A stretch of DNA of 64,000 nucleotides from Mycobacterium gallinarum (GTDB taxonomy: Bacteria > Actinomycetota > Actinomycetes > Mycobacteriales > Mycobacteriaceae), in contig NZ_AP022601.1 of NCBI RefSeq assembly GCF_010726765.1, positions 3,224,001 to 3,288,000 on the forward strand, given 5' to 3'. Shown here piece by piece: positions 8,373 to 16,697 of this stretch. Below the pieces are notes generated by a model, which saw nothing but the letters and a program-made list of their open reading frames with translations, ran no database searches and had not been told where the DNA came from. Each line of letters opens with the position of its first letter. Position 1 is the stretch's first letter. The position numbers were made by a program, and so were the translations under genes.

Positions 8373-8912
8373 CTACAGCGGTACGCAGACGGTTTTGAGG
8401 AGCTTGTCGGCGATTGTCTGCCGTTTGGCATCCCACAGTGGGAACAGGAATCCGATGTAGCAGATGACGGCGTCGACACCGTGGGCGAGCTGGCGCAGAA
8501 GCGACTTGCCGACTCCGATCGGCTGCTGCGTCTGCTCGCCGACGACCTTGAAATCCATTATCTGTTTACCGATACTGGAGCCGGTATTACCCTGCCGCAC
8601 AACGAAATTCCACAGCGTAAACGCCACGGCGACCAGTACACAGAGCGAGAAGATGATCCACGCCGTCGTCGAGGGTCCGTTTCTTCCGGTGGCGCAGAAC
8701 GCCTCGGTCACACACAGAGTTTCGGTCGGCTGGAAGGTGTAGAGGACGACGCCACCGATGGCGGTGAGCAGGTACACCGGGATGCTGTCGATCACGTAGG
8801 CGAGCACTCGGGTGAACCACGGCGTGTAGTTACTTCCACTGACGACGGGCGCAATCGAGGGAACACCCTGCGCGAAATCACCCGCGGGTGGCGGTGGCGG
8901 CTGACTGGTCAC
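8373..8912 (-). CDS. RDD family membrane protein with proline-rich N-terminus (Pra-like)
   Basis: A 179-residue protein starting at GTG 8912, chosen because GAGGG lies 5 nt upstream; TTG at 8930 and GTG at 8924 are less likely. Residues 1-12 include a run of five prolines. The RDD domain follows (W-F-T-R-V-L-A-Y-V-I-D), with three membrane segments, G-S-S-I-G-K and W-D-A-K-R-Q-T-I-A-D-K. It resembles the proline-rich antigen Pra (Rv1078), which I recall sitting between metB and cbs in M. tuberculosis. The extracytoplasmic loop has two cysteines in T-L-C-V-T-E-A-F-C-A. It is part of a four-gene cluster of proline-rich membrane proteins. Confidence 0.84.
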   Translation of the reverse strand: MTSQPPPPPAGDFAQGVPSIAPVVSGSNYTPWFTRVLAYVIDSIPVYLLTAIGGVVLYTFQPTETLCVTEAFCATGRNGPSTTAWIIFSLCVLVAVAFTLWNFVVRQGNTGSSIGKQIMDFKVVGEQTQQPIGVGKSLLRQLAHGVDAVICYIGFLFPLWDAKRQTIADKLLKTVCVPL

Positions 8913-8986
8913 GTTCGCCCTCACTGTCAATCCATCGCGACTGGTCGCAGCTTACAAATGTGACCGCGATGGCGCAGAGAGTCGCG

Positions 8987-9024
8987 AAGACCCGGTCTGC
9001 GCACATCTGCGCAGACCGGGTCTT
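8987..9024 (-). terminator. Strong intergenic hairpin after the proline-rich membrane protein gene
   Basis: A perfect 17-bp inverted repeat (AAGACCCGGTCTGCGCA at 8987-9003 and its complement at 9008-9024) with a 4-nt loop lies 7 bp beyond the stop of the minus-strand gene ending at 9031. It separates that gene from the two RDD genes downstream. There is no long T run on the exit side. Confidence 0.75.
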
Positions 9025-9030
9025 TCACGA

Positions 9031-10011
9031 TCACGGCGTCAGCGGAGCAATCTGGCCGTTGGTGAGCTTGCGGTAGGTGTACACCAGAAACAGCCCGGCG
9101 ACCGGGATGGCAACGATCAGCCCGATCAAACAGGCCAACGTCCCGACGATCGTGATGGCGTAGATGACGAGTAGTGCGAGGATCACCGGAACAAAGTTGT
9201 TCTTGGTGATCTCGAAGCTCTGTTTGATCGCGTCAATGGGAGAGGCATTGCGATCGACGATGATCACGGTCGCAAAGAGCGTGAACAGCGACACCGCGAT
9301 CCCACCGATGAAGCAGAAGGACAGGATTCCCGCCGCTATCCCGATGATCAGGGTCGCGACGATCACGCTGCCGACGTTTCTCGGCTTGAAGAACGACCCG
9401 ATCGTCACCGGTTGTCCGTTCGCGATATCCAATAGGCCACCCAGGTAAGCCGATTGCATCGCCGCGGCGACCACCATCAGGATGAGGTATCCGACGATCA
9501 GCGCCAGGAAGCTCGCGAAGCCGAAGCTCGCCTCGTAGCTGTAACTGGTGCCGTAGGACTCATAGGTCTGCGTCGGCGCAAGAGCGAACGCCAGCCCGTA
9601 GACGGCACCGAGGAGAATGCCGACGATGAGGGCGTACACGAGCGCCGGGACGATCAGCGCCGCAGCGTTTTTGCTGAACTTGTTCCACGCCCACGAGAAC
9701 CCCTCGCCTACGTTAAGGTCTTGTGCGCCAGGGAAACCCGGGCCCGCAGCCGGTGGATAACCGCCGGGCGCACCCGGTTGCGGGTAGCCCGACTGCTGGC
9801 CGTAACCGCCCGGTCCAGGTGGCGGCGGTGCGTAACCACCACCGGGAGGCGGGGGTGGTGCGTAACCACCACCTGACGGCGGCGGGTAGTTACCACCCGG
9901 CGGTGGTGGTGGGTAGTTACCCCCCGGCTGGGGCGGTGGGTAGTTACCACCCGGCGGGGGCGGCGGGTAGCCGCCACCCGGTGGTTGCGGAGGAGGCGGT
10001 TGATCACTCAT
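9031..10011 (-). CDS. Proline/glycine-rich multi-pass membrane protein
   Basis: A 326-residue protein. Residues 1-95 are a low-complexity tail of tandem P-P-P-P-P-G-G-N-Y / G-G-G-Y-A-P-P units, ending in G-Y-P-P-A-A-G-P-G-F-P-G. The rest has about six hydrophobic segments, with V-G-E-G-F-S-W-A-W-N-K-F before the first and S-P-I-D-A-I-K-Q-S-F-E-I-T-K-N-N-F before the last pair, the layout of DUF975-like membrane proteins. ATG at 10011 with AAAGGA upstream is chosen; an in-frame start at 10065 would add a peptide encoded by a 9-bp triplication. The Pro-rich tails it shares with three neighbours suggest a common binding partner or cell-wall contact. No biochemical role is known. Confidence 0.8.
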   Translation of the reverse strand: MSDQPPPPQPPGGGYPPPPPGGNYPPPQPGGNYPPPPPGGNYPPPSGGGYAPPPPPGGGYAPPPPGPGGYGQQSGYPQPGAPGGYPPAAGPGFPGAQDLNVGEGFSWAWNKFSKNAAALIVPALVYALIVGILLGAVYGLAFALAPTQTYESYGTSYSYEASFGFASFLALIVGYLILMVVAAAMQSAYLGGLLDIANGQPVTIGSFFKPRNVGSVIVATLIIGIAAGILSFCFIGGIAVSLFTLFATVIIVDRNASPIDAIKQSFEITKNNFVPVILALLVIYAITIVGTLACLIGLIVAIPVAGLFLVYTYRKLTNGQIAPLTP

Positions 10012-10025
10012 GGTTTGCCGTTCCT

Positions 10026-10052
10026 TTCCATGACTTCCATGACTTCCATGAC
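10026..10052. repeat. Three tandem copies of a 9-bp unit in the leader
   Basis: TTCCATGAC is repeated three times without change just upstream of the start codon of the minus-strand proline-rich gene, overlapping the region that would be its 5' leader. On the coding strand this gives three GTCATGGAA units, each with a potential ATG, so slippage here could alter spacing between promoter and start. Confidence 0.7.
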
Positions 10053-10154
10053 TGCCGGATTTCACGATCCGGTTTCAATCCAAATCCCCACTGGCACCGT
10101 CGAAGTGGCAACCGCGGCCCAGGGCGACGACGCGGAGCGAGAGCTCCGTGAACG

Positions 10155-10520
10155 CTAGGAGTAACTAGTTGTCGCGCCGATGCCGACGACGACGTTGATG
10201 ACGATCACGATCACGAACACGATGACGCCGGCGATCGCACCCCACACCGCGTACTTCTTTGCGTCGTCAGCCGCCTGCTGCGCTTCGGCTGCGCGCCCCT
10301 GTGCCCACAGACCGGAGACCTGAGTGGACTTCACGATCGACACGATTCCGAGTGGTAGACAGCACAACACCGTCACCAAAATGCCCCAGATCAGGTTGTT
10401 GTTCGGCTGTGCCGCGGGAGCGGGAGGGGGGTAGCCGCCGCTCGGTGGTGGCGGCGGCGGGTAGTTCCCTGGCGGCGGCGGAGGGTAGTTCCCGGGGGGC
10501 GGCGGGGGTTGTTCGGTCAT
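10155..10520 (-). CDS. CD225/dispanin-like membrane protein with proline-rich tail
   Basis: A 121-residue protein. Residues 1-37 are tandem P-P-P-P-P-G-N-Y units. The two-helix CD225/dispanin layout follows: N-N-L-I-W-G-I-L-V-T-V-L-C-C-L-P-L-G-I-V-S as a first membrane segment, an amphipathic A-Q-G-R-A-A-E-A-Q-Q-A-A-D-D-A-K-K-Y linker, and a second helix with many Val and Ile residues. CD225 proteins in animals include IFITM factors that change membrane curvature; bacterial ones are unassigned. GGAAGG lies just before ATG 10520. It is the first gene of the minus-strand proline-rich cluster and follows cbs by 176 bp. Confidence 0.84.
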   Translation of the reverse strand: MTEQPPPPPGNYPPPPPGNYPPPPPPSGGYPPPAPAAQPNNNLIWGILVTVLCCLPLGIVSIVKSTQVSGLWAQGRAAEAQQAADDAKKYAVWGAIAGVIVFVIVIVINVVVGIGATTSYS

Positions 10521-10696
10521 GGGGCCTTCCAGTCATTGTCTTAGCTGGCAACGAGCGTGCTTACCCTACCGGAGAAGTGGGTGCCGCAGAGGTTTCTGCG
10601 CGGAAGTTGATCATGTGGCGAATGAGCGAAATCCGCTGGTAACCGCCGGATCGGGAGCCCGCCACCCCAATTGTTTGCCAGCCTTTGCAAGTCCGA

Positions 10697-12109
10697 CTAC
10701 CGGACTCGACGACTGCTTCCCTCGGACAGAAAGCCCAGTAGGTCATGGCGGGTCAGGACGCCCACCGGCTTGCCCTCTTCCACCACCATCACGGCGTCGC
10801 ACTCGCGCAATGTCTTGGCGGCGGTGCTGACGAGCTCTCCCGCACCGATCAGCGGCAGTGGCGGACTCATGTGCTGCGACACCGCATCTGCCAGGTTGGC
10901 GCGGCCCTCGAACACCGCGGACAGCAGTTCGCGCTCTGCGACGCTGCCCGCCACCTCACCCGCCATCACCGGCGGCTCGGCGCCCACCACCGGCATCTGG
11001 GAGACGCCGTACTCGCGCAGGATGCCGATCGCGTCGCGCACGGTCTCCGACGGGTGGGTGTGCACCAGGTCGGGCAGCGCACCCGACTTGCCGCGCAGCA
11101 CCTCCCCGACGGTCGTCTCCTCGACAGAACCGTCGAGCCGGCTACGGAGAAAGCCGTAGGACGACATCCATCCGTCATTGAAAACCTTTGACAGATAACC
11201 TCTTCCGCCATCCGGCAGGAGGACGACCACTAGCGAATCCGGGCCCGCCTTCTCGGCTACCTTGATGGCGGCGACCACGGCCATGCCGCACGAACCACCG
11301 ACGAGGAGGGCCTCTTCGCGGGCCAGTCTGCGCGTCATCTCGAATGAGTCCGCGTCGGACACGGCGATGATCTCGTCCGGCACAGTCGGGTCGTAGGCCG
11401 ACGGCCAGAAGTCCTCGCCCACTCCTTCGACCAAGTACGGCCTGCCGGTGCCGCCGGAGTACACCGACCCCTCGGGGTCGACGCCGATGACCCTGACCGG
11501 GCCTTCTGGACGCCGCCCAGAAACCTCCTTGAGATACCGACCGGCCCCGGTGATCGTGCCGCCGGTGCCGACGCCCGCGACAAAATGGGTGACCTTGCCG
11601 TCGGTGTCCGCCCATACCTCGGGGCCAGTGGTCTCATAGTGGCTGGCGGGCCCCATGGGATTGGAATACTGGTCGGGCTTCCACGCGCCGTCGATCTCCT
11701 CGACGAGTCGATTCGAGACGCTGTAATAGCTGTCCGGATTGTCCGGCGCCACGGCCGTCGGGCAGACCACGACATCAGCGCCGTACGCGCGCAACACGTT
11801 CTGCTTGTCCTCGCTGACCTTGTCGGGGCAGACGAAGATGCATTTGTAGCCGCGCTGCTGCGCCACGAGCGCCAGCCCCACACCGGTATTGCCGGAGGTC
11901 GGCTCGACGATGGTGCCGCCGGGCTTGAGTTCGCCGCTGGCTTCGGCCGCGTCGATCATCTTTATCGCGATGCGGTCCTTGGAGCTGCCGCCGGGATTCA
12001 GGTACTCGATCTTGGCGGCGACGGTGCCCGCGCCGTCGGGGACGACGGAGTTCAGCTGTACCAGAGGGGTATTGCCGATGAGCTCACTGATGTGCCGTGC
12101 GATCCGCAT
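10697..12109 (-). CDS. cbs: Cystathionine beta-synthase
   Basis: A 470-residue PLP enzyme condensing serine and homocysteine to cystathionine. The catalytic domain (1-320) shows N-T-P-L-V, the PLP lysine in P-G-G-S-S-K44-D-R, T-S-G-N-T-G-V, and the phosphate-binding G-T-G-G-T-I-T-G. Two CBS motifs occupy about 335-465 (H-T-H-P-S-E-T-V-R-D-A-I and G-K-P-V-G-V-L-T-R-H-D-L-L-G-F). No haem-binding N-terminal extension is present, as expected for a bacterial enzyme. In eukaryotic CBS the C-terminal pair binds S-adenosylmethionine; here that is an inference. It corresponds to Rv1077 and lies near metB, which runs the sulfur path in the opposite sense. An O-acetylserine sulfhydrylase side activity is possible. 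Confidence 0.94.
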   Translation of the reverse strand: MRIARHISELIGNTPLVQLNSVVPDGAGTVAAKIEYLNPGGSSKDRIAIKMIDAAEASGELKPGGTIVEPTSGNTGVGLALVAQQRGYKCIFVCPDKVSEDKQNVLRAYGADVVVCPTAVAPDNPDSYYSVSNRLVEEIDGAWKPDQYSNPMGPASHYETTGPEVWADTDGKVTHFVAGVGTGGTITGAGRYLKEVSGRRPEGPVRVIGVDPEGSVYSGGTGRPYLVEGVGEDFWPSAYDPTVPDEIIAVSDADSFEMTRRLAREEALLVGGSCGMAVVAAIKVAEKAGPDSLVVVLLPDGGRGYLSKVFNDGWMSSYGFLRSRLDGSVEETTVGEVLRGKSGALPDLVHTHPSETVRDAIGILREYGVSQMPVVGAEPPVMAGEVAGSVAERELLSAVFEGRANLADAVSQHMSPPLPLIGAGELVSTAAKTLRECDAVMVVEEGKPVGVLTRHDLLGFLSEGSSRRVR

Positions 12110-12153
12110 GACTCCATCGTGTCAGGCGGGGCAGCGGGGTACCAGCTCAGGGT

Positions 12154-13215
12154 TTACCAGGTGGCTTCGCGGATGTAGTCGCCGATCTGGCGCAGCGACC
12201 GCTTCGCCTCGGGAACCGCGGGCGATGCCAGCTGGAACACGTGCATTTGACCCGGCCAGACGCGGACCTCGACGGGTACACCAGCGGCCGCCAGCCGTCG
12301 GGCCGCCTTACGCGCGTCGCTCACCAGAACTTCGGACCCCGACACATGAATCAGCGTGCGCGGCAGCCCCGGCTCGATGTGGTCGAGCGGCTCGTAGATC
12401 TCTTCTGGCTTTCCGTCGACCATGTGCCGACCCGCCGCCTCCTTGACCAAGTCCACCAAGGCGTAGAACGCGCGCGGCGGGAACATCGCATCGCTATGGA
12501 TATTCGGGTGGTTGGCCCGGCCTTCGTTGTCGATCTCGAACAGCGGCGACATCGTAACCATCGCTGCGGGGATTTCGCCTTCCAAGCCCTCGCGTTGCAG
12601 TTTCTCGGCGAGCGCCAGGGCCAGGTACCCGCCGGCGGAGTCGCCCGCCAGCACGATCTGATTGGGCTCATAACCCTTGAGTCGCAACCACTTATAGGCG
12701 TCGTAACAGTCGTCGAGCGCCTGACCGACGGAGTGCTTGGGGATCATCCGGTAGTTGACGACCAGCACCGGACAGTCGGCGTAACCCGACAGCGCGGTCA
12801 CCAGCCGGCCGTGGGAGTTCACTCCGCACGTCAGGAATGCCCCGCCGTGCAGGTACAGAATCACGCCGCGCTTGCCGTCCGCAGGCAGTACGCCGCCCGC
12901 CCGCACGAGCTGTGCGGTGCATTTCGGCAAAGAAATCGTCGCGCGCACCGTGCCGGGGGCGGGACGCATGACCCGCGACGCAAAATCGACCAAACCCCAA
13001 GGCCAGGGCAGGCGCGGAGCGTAGCTTCCGATAGCTAGTGTCGGTCGGATTGTTAGCAGAGCCGCAAGAGAAGTGAGCCGCCCCGCGAGGCTCGGGCCGT
13101 CCTCGACGACCTCTACGGGTGCGCCGTCGCTGACTGGGAACTTGCGCGGTTTACGTACTCTAGCAGGCGTTTCGCCGACGCGAGACGCTGTGGCCACCTT
13201 ACTGGGTGCCGTCAT
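12154..13215 (-). CDS. lipU: Alpha/beta hydrolase of the hormone-sensitive lipase family (LipU-like)
   Basis: A 353-residue carboxylesterase/lipase. It has the HSL family oxyanion motif L-H-G-G-A-F near 125, the nucleophile elbow G-D-S-A-G-G-Y near 196, the acid in V-S-D-A-R-K-A, and the histidine in G-Q-M-H-V-F-Q. The substrate is likely a short or medium acyl ester. ATG at 13215 is preferred to GTGs at 13221 and 13224 because GGGAG lies 8 nt before it. It ends 44 bp from cbs on the same strand. No signal peptide is seen, so a cytosolic or membrane-associated enzyme is expected. The cbs-lipU order is conserved with Rv1077-Rv1076. Confidence 0.88.
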   Translation of the reverse strand: MTAPSKVATASRVGETPARVRKPRKFPVSDGAPVEVVEDGPSLAGRLTSLAALLTIRPTLAIGSYAPRLPWPWGLVDFASRVMRPAPGTVRATISLPKCTAQLVRAGGVLPADGKRGVILYLHGGAFLTCGVNSHGRLVTALSGYADCPVLVVNYRMIPKHSVGQALDDCYDAYKWLRLKGYEPNQIVLAGDSAGGYLALALAEKLQREGLEGEIPAAMVTMSPLFEIDNEGRANHPNIHSDAMFPPRAFYALVDLVKEAAGRHMVDGKPEEIYEPLDHIEPGLPRTLIHVSGSEVLVSDARKAARRLAAAGVPVEVRVWPGQMHVFQLASPAVPEAKRSLRQIGDYIREATW

Positions 13216-13410
13216 CGCCACCACTCCCTACGACTTTGTAGAGCCTCGGGCCGCCGTTTGCTTCAGCGTTACCGTTACCTTAGCTTGACAGGCTCTGTTC
13301 ATTTCAACAATCAACGAGTCGATTTCGATACCGGACTTGATACCGCACTGTGATCCGCTGTCGTTGGTCGCCACGCGGATATCCCAGAAAATCCCTTCTA
13401 AACTTGTCAC

Positions 13411-14379
13411 GTGGGCATACGTGTTCCGCGTAGGACAACGACGGTCGCCGTTGCGGCCGCGGCCACCCTCGCATCCACGGGCTCCGCATATGTGGGAGCC
13501 CGCAATCTGCTGAGCGGCCAGGCAGACAAGGCTCGCCGCGTCATACCGAAGGCGTGGGACGTGCCACCACGCGCCGACGGCGTCTACGCGCCCGGTGGCG
13601 GACCCGTGGAGAAGTGGCACCGCGGCGTCCCCTTCGACCTGCATTTGATGGTCTTCGGCGACTCCACCGCCACCGGTTACGGCTGTGATGACGCCGAGGA
13701 GGTGCCTGGCGTGCTCATTGCGCGCGGGCTCGCCGAAGTGTCGGGCGAACGCATCAGGCTGAGCACGAAAGCCATCATGGGCGCGACGTCGAAGGGGCTA
13801 TCCGGGCAGATCGACGCGATGTTCGTCGCGGGCCCACCCCCGGATGCCGCGGTGATCATGATCGGCGCGAACGACATCACCCGGCCCAACGGCATCGGTC
13901 CGTCGGCGCGACGACTGGGCAGGGCGGTCGGGCGGCTACGGGCCAGCGGCGCCGTCGTCGTGGTGGGGACCTGCCCGGATTTCGGTGTGATCACCGCGAT
14001 CCCCCAGCCGCTGCGGTGGGTGGCACGCAGTCGCGGGTTGCGCCTGGCGCGCGCCCAGGCGTCGGCCGTGCGCACCGCGGGCGGTGTGCCCGTGCCGTTC
14101 TCCGATCTGCTCACGCCCGAGTTCCGCAAGGCGCCCGAAGAGCTCTTCAGCCAGGACATGTTCCACCCGTCGGGCGCCGGTTACGCGCTCGCGGCGCAGC
14201 AGTTGCTCCCCGCTCTGTGTAATGCGTTGGGCGAGTACATCGATGGTGAACAGCCCGAAGATGCGCTGGAACCACGAAACGCCGAGGGTAGCTCGCTGCT
14301 GGCGCGGGTGGGCAACATCAGCCGGTTGTGGCGCCGCTCAACTGGGGTCCCCGCACCCATCGTGGTGGCCGCAAGTTAG
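13411..14379 (+). CDS. SGNH/GDSL-family hydrolase (Rv1075c-like)
   Basis: A 322-residue protein with an N-terminal hydrophobic segment (about 8-28) that is a signal or anchor. The SGNH blocks are present: F-G-D-S85-T-A-T-G (nucleophile), the oxyanion Gly, I-G-A-N-D (Asn), and D-M-F-H-P-S-G near the end (Asp/His). This supports an extracytoplasmic esterase. The C-terminal 45 residues are variable. GTG at 13411 follows an AT-rich 195-bp region shared with the divergent lipU gene. fadA3 starts 44 bp downstream on the same strand. M. tuberculosis Rv1075c has been described as a GDSL esterase, as I recall. Confidence 0.87.
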   Translation: MGIRVPRRTTTVAVAAAATLASTGSAYVGARNLLSGQADKARRVIPKAWDVPPRADGVYAPGGGPVEKWHRGVPFDLHLMVFGDSTATGYGCDDAEEVPGVLIARGLAEVSGERIRLSTKAIMGATSKGLSGQIDAMFVAGPPPDAAVIMIGANDITRPNGIGPSARRLGRAVGRLRASGAVVVVGTCPDFGVITAIPQPLRWVARSRGLRLARAQASAVRTAGGVPVPFSDLLTPEFRKAPEELFSQDMFHPSGAGYALAAQQLLPALCNALGEYIDGEQPEDALEPRNAEGSSLLARVGNISRLWRRSTGVPAPIVVAAS

Positions 14380-14423
14380 GTTTGCTTCAGTTTCGATATC
14401 CGTCGAATACAAGGAGAAATCTC

Positions 14424-15641
14424 ATGGCTGAAGCCGTCATCGTCGCCACTGCACGCTCGCCGATCGGCCGCGCCGTCAAGGGGTCGCTCGCCACGATGCG
14501 CCCCGACGACCTCGCGGCGCAGATGGTTCGGGCGGTGTTGGACAAGGTTCCCTCGCTGGACCCGAAGGACATCGACGACCTGATGATGGGCTGCGCGCAG
14601 CCCGCCGGTGAGGCCGGCTACAACATCGCCAGGGCGGTGGCCGTCGAACTCGGCTACGACTTCCTGCCGGGCACCACGGTCAACCGGTACTGCTCGTCGT
14701 CGCTGCAGACCACGCGGATGGCTTTCCACGCCATCAAGGCCGGTGAAGGCGACGTGTTCATCTCCGCGGGTGTCGAGACGGTGTCGCGGTTCGGCGTGGG
14801 TGCGGCCGACGGCGCGCCTAACTCGAAGAACGCGATGTTCGAGGAGGCCCAGGCGCGGACGGCCAAGCAGGCCGAGGGGGCCGACGAATGGCACGACCCG
14901 CGTGCGGACGGCCTGGTGCCCGATGTGTACATCGCGATGGGCCAGACCGCGGAGAACGTATCGCTGTACACCGGCATCAGCCGCGAGGACCAGGATCACT
15001 GGGGCGTGCGGTCGCAGAACCGCGCCGAGGATGCGATCAAGAGCGGCTTCTTCGAGCGCGAGATCGTGCCCGTCAAGCTGCCCGACGGTACGACCGTCAC
15101 GACGGACGACGGCCCGCGCGCGGGCACCACGTACGAGGCTGTTTCGCAGCTGAAGCCGGTGTTCCGCCCCAACGGCACGATCACTGCGGGCAACGCGTGT
15201 CCGCTGAACGACGGTGCGGCCGCGGTCGTCATCATGAGCGACACCAAGGCCAAGGAATTGGGCCTGACGCCGTTGGCGCGCATCGTGTCCACGGGTGTGT
15301 CGGGGTTGTCGCCGGAGATCATGGGCCTCGGCCCGATCGAGGCGATCAAGAAGGCGCTTGCCAAGGCGGGCAAGACGATCAGCGACATCGACCTGGTCGA
15401 GATCAACGAGGCGTTCGCGGTGCAGGTGCTCGGGTCGGCGCGCGAACTCGGCATCGACGAGGACAAGCTGAATGTGTCGGGCGGCGCGATCGCGCTGGGT
15501 CATCCGTTCGGCATGACCGGTGCGCGCATCACCGCCACGCTGCTGAATAACCTTGCAACGCACGACAAGACGTTCGGCATCGAGTCGATGTGCGTGGGTG
15601 GCGGCCAGGGCATGGCGATGGTGGTCGAACGCCTCAGCTAG
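14424..15641 (+). CDS. fadA3: Acetyl-CoA C-acyltransferase (thiolase)
   Basis: A 405-residue thiolase that carries out the last step of beta-oxidation, cleaving 3-ketoacyl-CoA with CoA. Active-site elements are complete: Cys90 in N-R-Y-C-S-S-S-L-Q-T, N-E-A-F-A, His in G-H-P-F-G-M-T-G-A-R, and C in C-V-G-G-G-Q-G-M-A. ATG at 14424 follows AAGGAG with 7 nt spacing. It sits in the position of Rv1074c. A biosynthetic direction (acetoacetyl-CoA synthesis) is possible, but the proximity of echA8 and echA9 favours degradation. It ends 25 bp before a long palindrome that may terminate it. Confidence 0.93.
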   Translation: MAEAVIVATARSPIGRAVKGSLATMRPDDLAAQMVRAVLDKVPSLDPKDIDDLMMGCAQPAGEAGYNIARAVAVELGYDFLPGTTVNRYCSSSLQTTRMAFHAIKAGEGDVFISAGVETVSRFGVGAADGAPNSKNAMFEEAQARTAKQAEGADEWHDPRADGLVPDVYIAMGQTAENVSLYTGISREDQDHWGVRSQNRAEDAIKSGFFEREIVPVKLPDGTTVTTDDGPRAGTTYEAVSQLKPVFRPNGTITAGNACPLNDGAAAVVIMSDTKAKELGLTPLARIVSTGVSGLSPEIMGLGPIEAIKKALAKAGKTISDIDLVEINEAFAVQVLGSARELGIDEDKLNVSGGAIALGHPFGMTGARITATLLNNLATHDKTFGIESMCVGGGQGMAMVVERLS

Positions 15642-15666
15642 CTTTCGTTGACTCTGCGTAACGCCG

Positions 15667-15730
15667 TAGTGTGCACTCAGATCGCAAATCGAGCCGACTT
15701 CAGGCGATTTCGCGATCTGAGCGCACACTA
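15667..15730. repeat. Long imperfect palindrome overlapping a gene end
   Basis: Arms TAGTGTGC + CTCAGATCGC + AAATCG at 15667-15691 pair with CGATTT + GCGATCTGAG + GCACACTA at 15705-15730: 24 paired bases, one mismatch, one bulge and a 13-nt loop. The right arm lies inside the 3' end of the minus-strand DUF559 gene and encodes its last residues. It may act as a two-way terminator for convergent genes, or be a copy of a dispersed palindromic repeat. Confidence 0.75.
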
Positions 15731-16560
15731 GACGGCCACGCCCGGCGGACACGGTTGACGATGTCGGCCGGATGGGCGCCCGCCACGACTCGAATATGGG
15801 TCCAGCCGCGGTATGTGATGAATTCCGATCGCACGATGTCCTTTCCGAACGCCGGACGCTGGCGATGGTGATCACCGTCGTACTCGACGGCGATCATGAC
15901 GTCTTCCCAACCCATATCGAGGAAATAGCGGGGACTGCCGAAGTCGTCGAGAATTGGGATCTGCGTTCGCGGTCGTGGAAATCCGGCGCGAACGAGTAGC
16001 AATCGAAGCCAGGTCTCCCGCGGCGACTCGGCGCCCTCGTCGCACCAGTCCAGGGCTGATAGCAGCCGAGGTATGCCGGGAGATCCCCGATGCCGACCGG
16101 CGAGTTCCTCGACGGTACTGCGGTCGAAGCGGGTGGCATTACCTAGCGCATCCAGTCGCGAAATCCCCGTGTCGCCGCGGATCAGTCGCCCGACGTCGAA
16201 TGCGGTGCGCTCCGGTGTGGTCACCGCGATTCCGGCAATCAGCTGGCTTTCGCCAGGGCCCAACCGATCTCTTCGGGTCGTGATCCCATCGGGCGACCGT
16301 GCGTTCGCCCAGATGAGCTCGATCGGAATGTCATCGGCGATCCACTGCGCCCCATGCATCGCCGCGGCCGCCTCGCCCGCAACGACGCCCCGCCGTCGCG
16401 TCCACAGCCATGCCCCCCTCGTCCGTTGCGCCAACGTCGGCGGTGCATCGCCAGCGAGGTAGACGTCGGGATACACAGCACGGAAACGCGTACGCAGTTG
16501 GTGCTTGTTTCTGACGGTGCCGTCGCGCAGGGCCTCACTGCCGAGGAAGGGATTGTCCAC
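15700..16560 (-). CDS. DUF559 (Vsr-like nuclease fold) protein, Rv1073-like
   Basis: A 286-residue protein. The N-terminal half resembles the winged-helix head of AbiEi-like proteins (R-N-K-H-Q-L-R-T-R, Y-P-D-V-Y-L-A-G, V-V-A-G-E-A-A-A-A-M-H-G-A). The C-terminal half carries the DUF559 blocks: S-P-R-E-T-W-L-R, D-M-G-W, V-E-Y-D-G-D-H-H-R and G-W-T-H-I-R-V. In the very-short-patch-repair-like fold E-x-D-G-x-x-H residues are candidate catalytic ones. Such proteins are abundant in mycobacteria, with no proven function. The final ten residues are encoded by a palindromic element. Position between fadA3 and the Bax-inhibitor gene fits Rv1073. The genes on either side are ordinary metabolism, so a defence role is not indicated. 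Confidence 0.8.
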   Translation of the reverse strand: MDNPFLGSEALRDGTVRNKHQLRTRFRAVYPDVYLAGDAPPTLAQRTRGAWLWTRRRGVVAGEAAAAMHGAQWIADDIPIELIWANARSPDGITTRRDRLGPGESQLIAGIAVTTPERTAFDVGRLIRGDTGISRLDALGNATRFDRSTVEELAGRHRGSPGIPRLLSALDWCDEGAESPRETWLRLLLVRAGFPRPRTQIPILDDFGSPRYFLDMGWEDVMIAVEYDGDHHRQRPAFGKDIVRSEFITYRGWTHIRVVAGAHPADIVNRVRRAWPSSVRSDREIA

Positions 16561-16652
16561 GCCCGCACTGTGGTCAGGCGATCAGACGCGTTCCGCGGCA
16601 TAACGAAACACACCACCGCCGGATGTGGATGAATCAGGGATTGTGGAGACAC

Positions 16653-16687
16653 GAAAAAAGCCCGGCACATTTCGTGCCGGGCCTTTC
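16653..16687 (-). terminator. Canonical Rho-independent terminator with U6
   Basis: On the minus strand a 9-bp stem (GCCCGGCAC / GTGCCGGGC, 5-nt loop) is followed by six Ts. It starts 11 bp beyond the stop of the Bax-inhibitor gene ending at 16698. A classical U-tract terminator is uncommon in mycobacteria. Confidence 0.88.
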
Positions 16688-16697
16688 GCGGTGACTG

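Noticed and set aside
9747..9998. Short repeats that could suggest a CRISPR-like array
   Set aside because: They are codons of tandem proline/glycine units (P-P-P-x-G-G-N-Y) with no spacers, and no cas genes are near.
14376..15875. A 499-codon open frame antisense to fadA3
   Set aside because: It has Arg/His-rich composition typical of a GC-rich shadow frame, no ribosome binding site, and lies over a complete thiolase gene.
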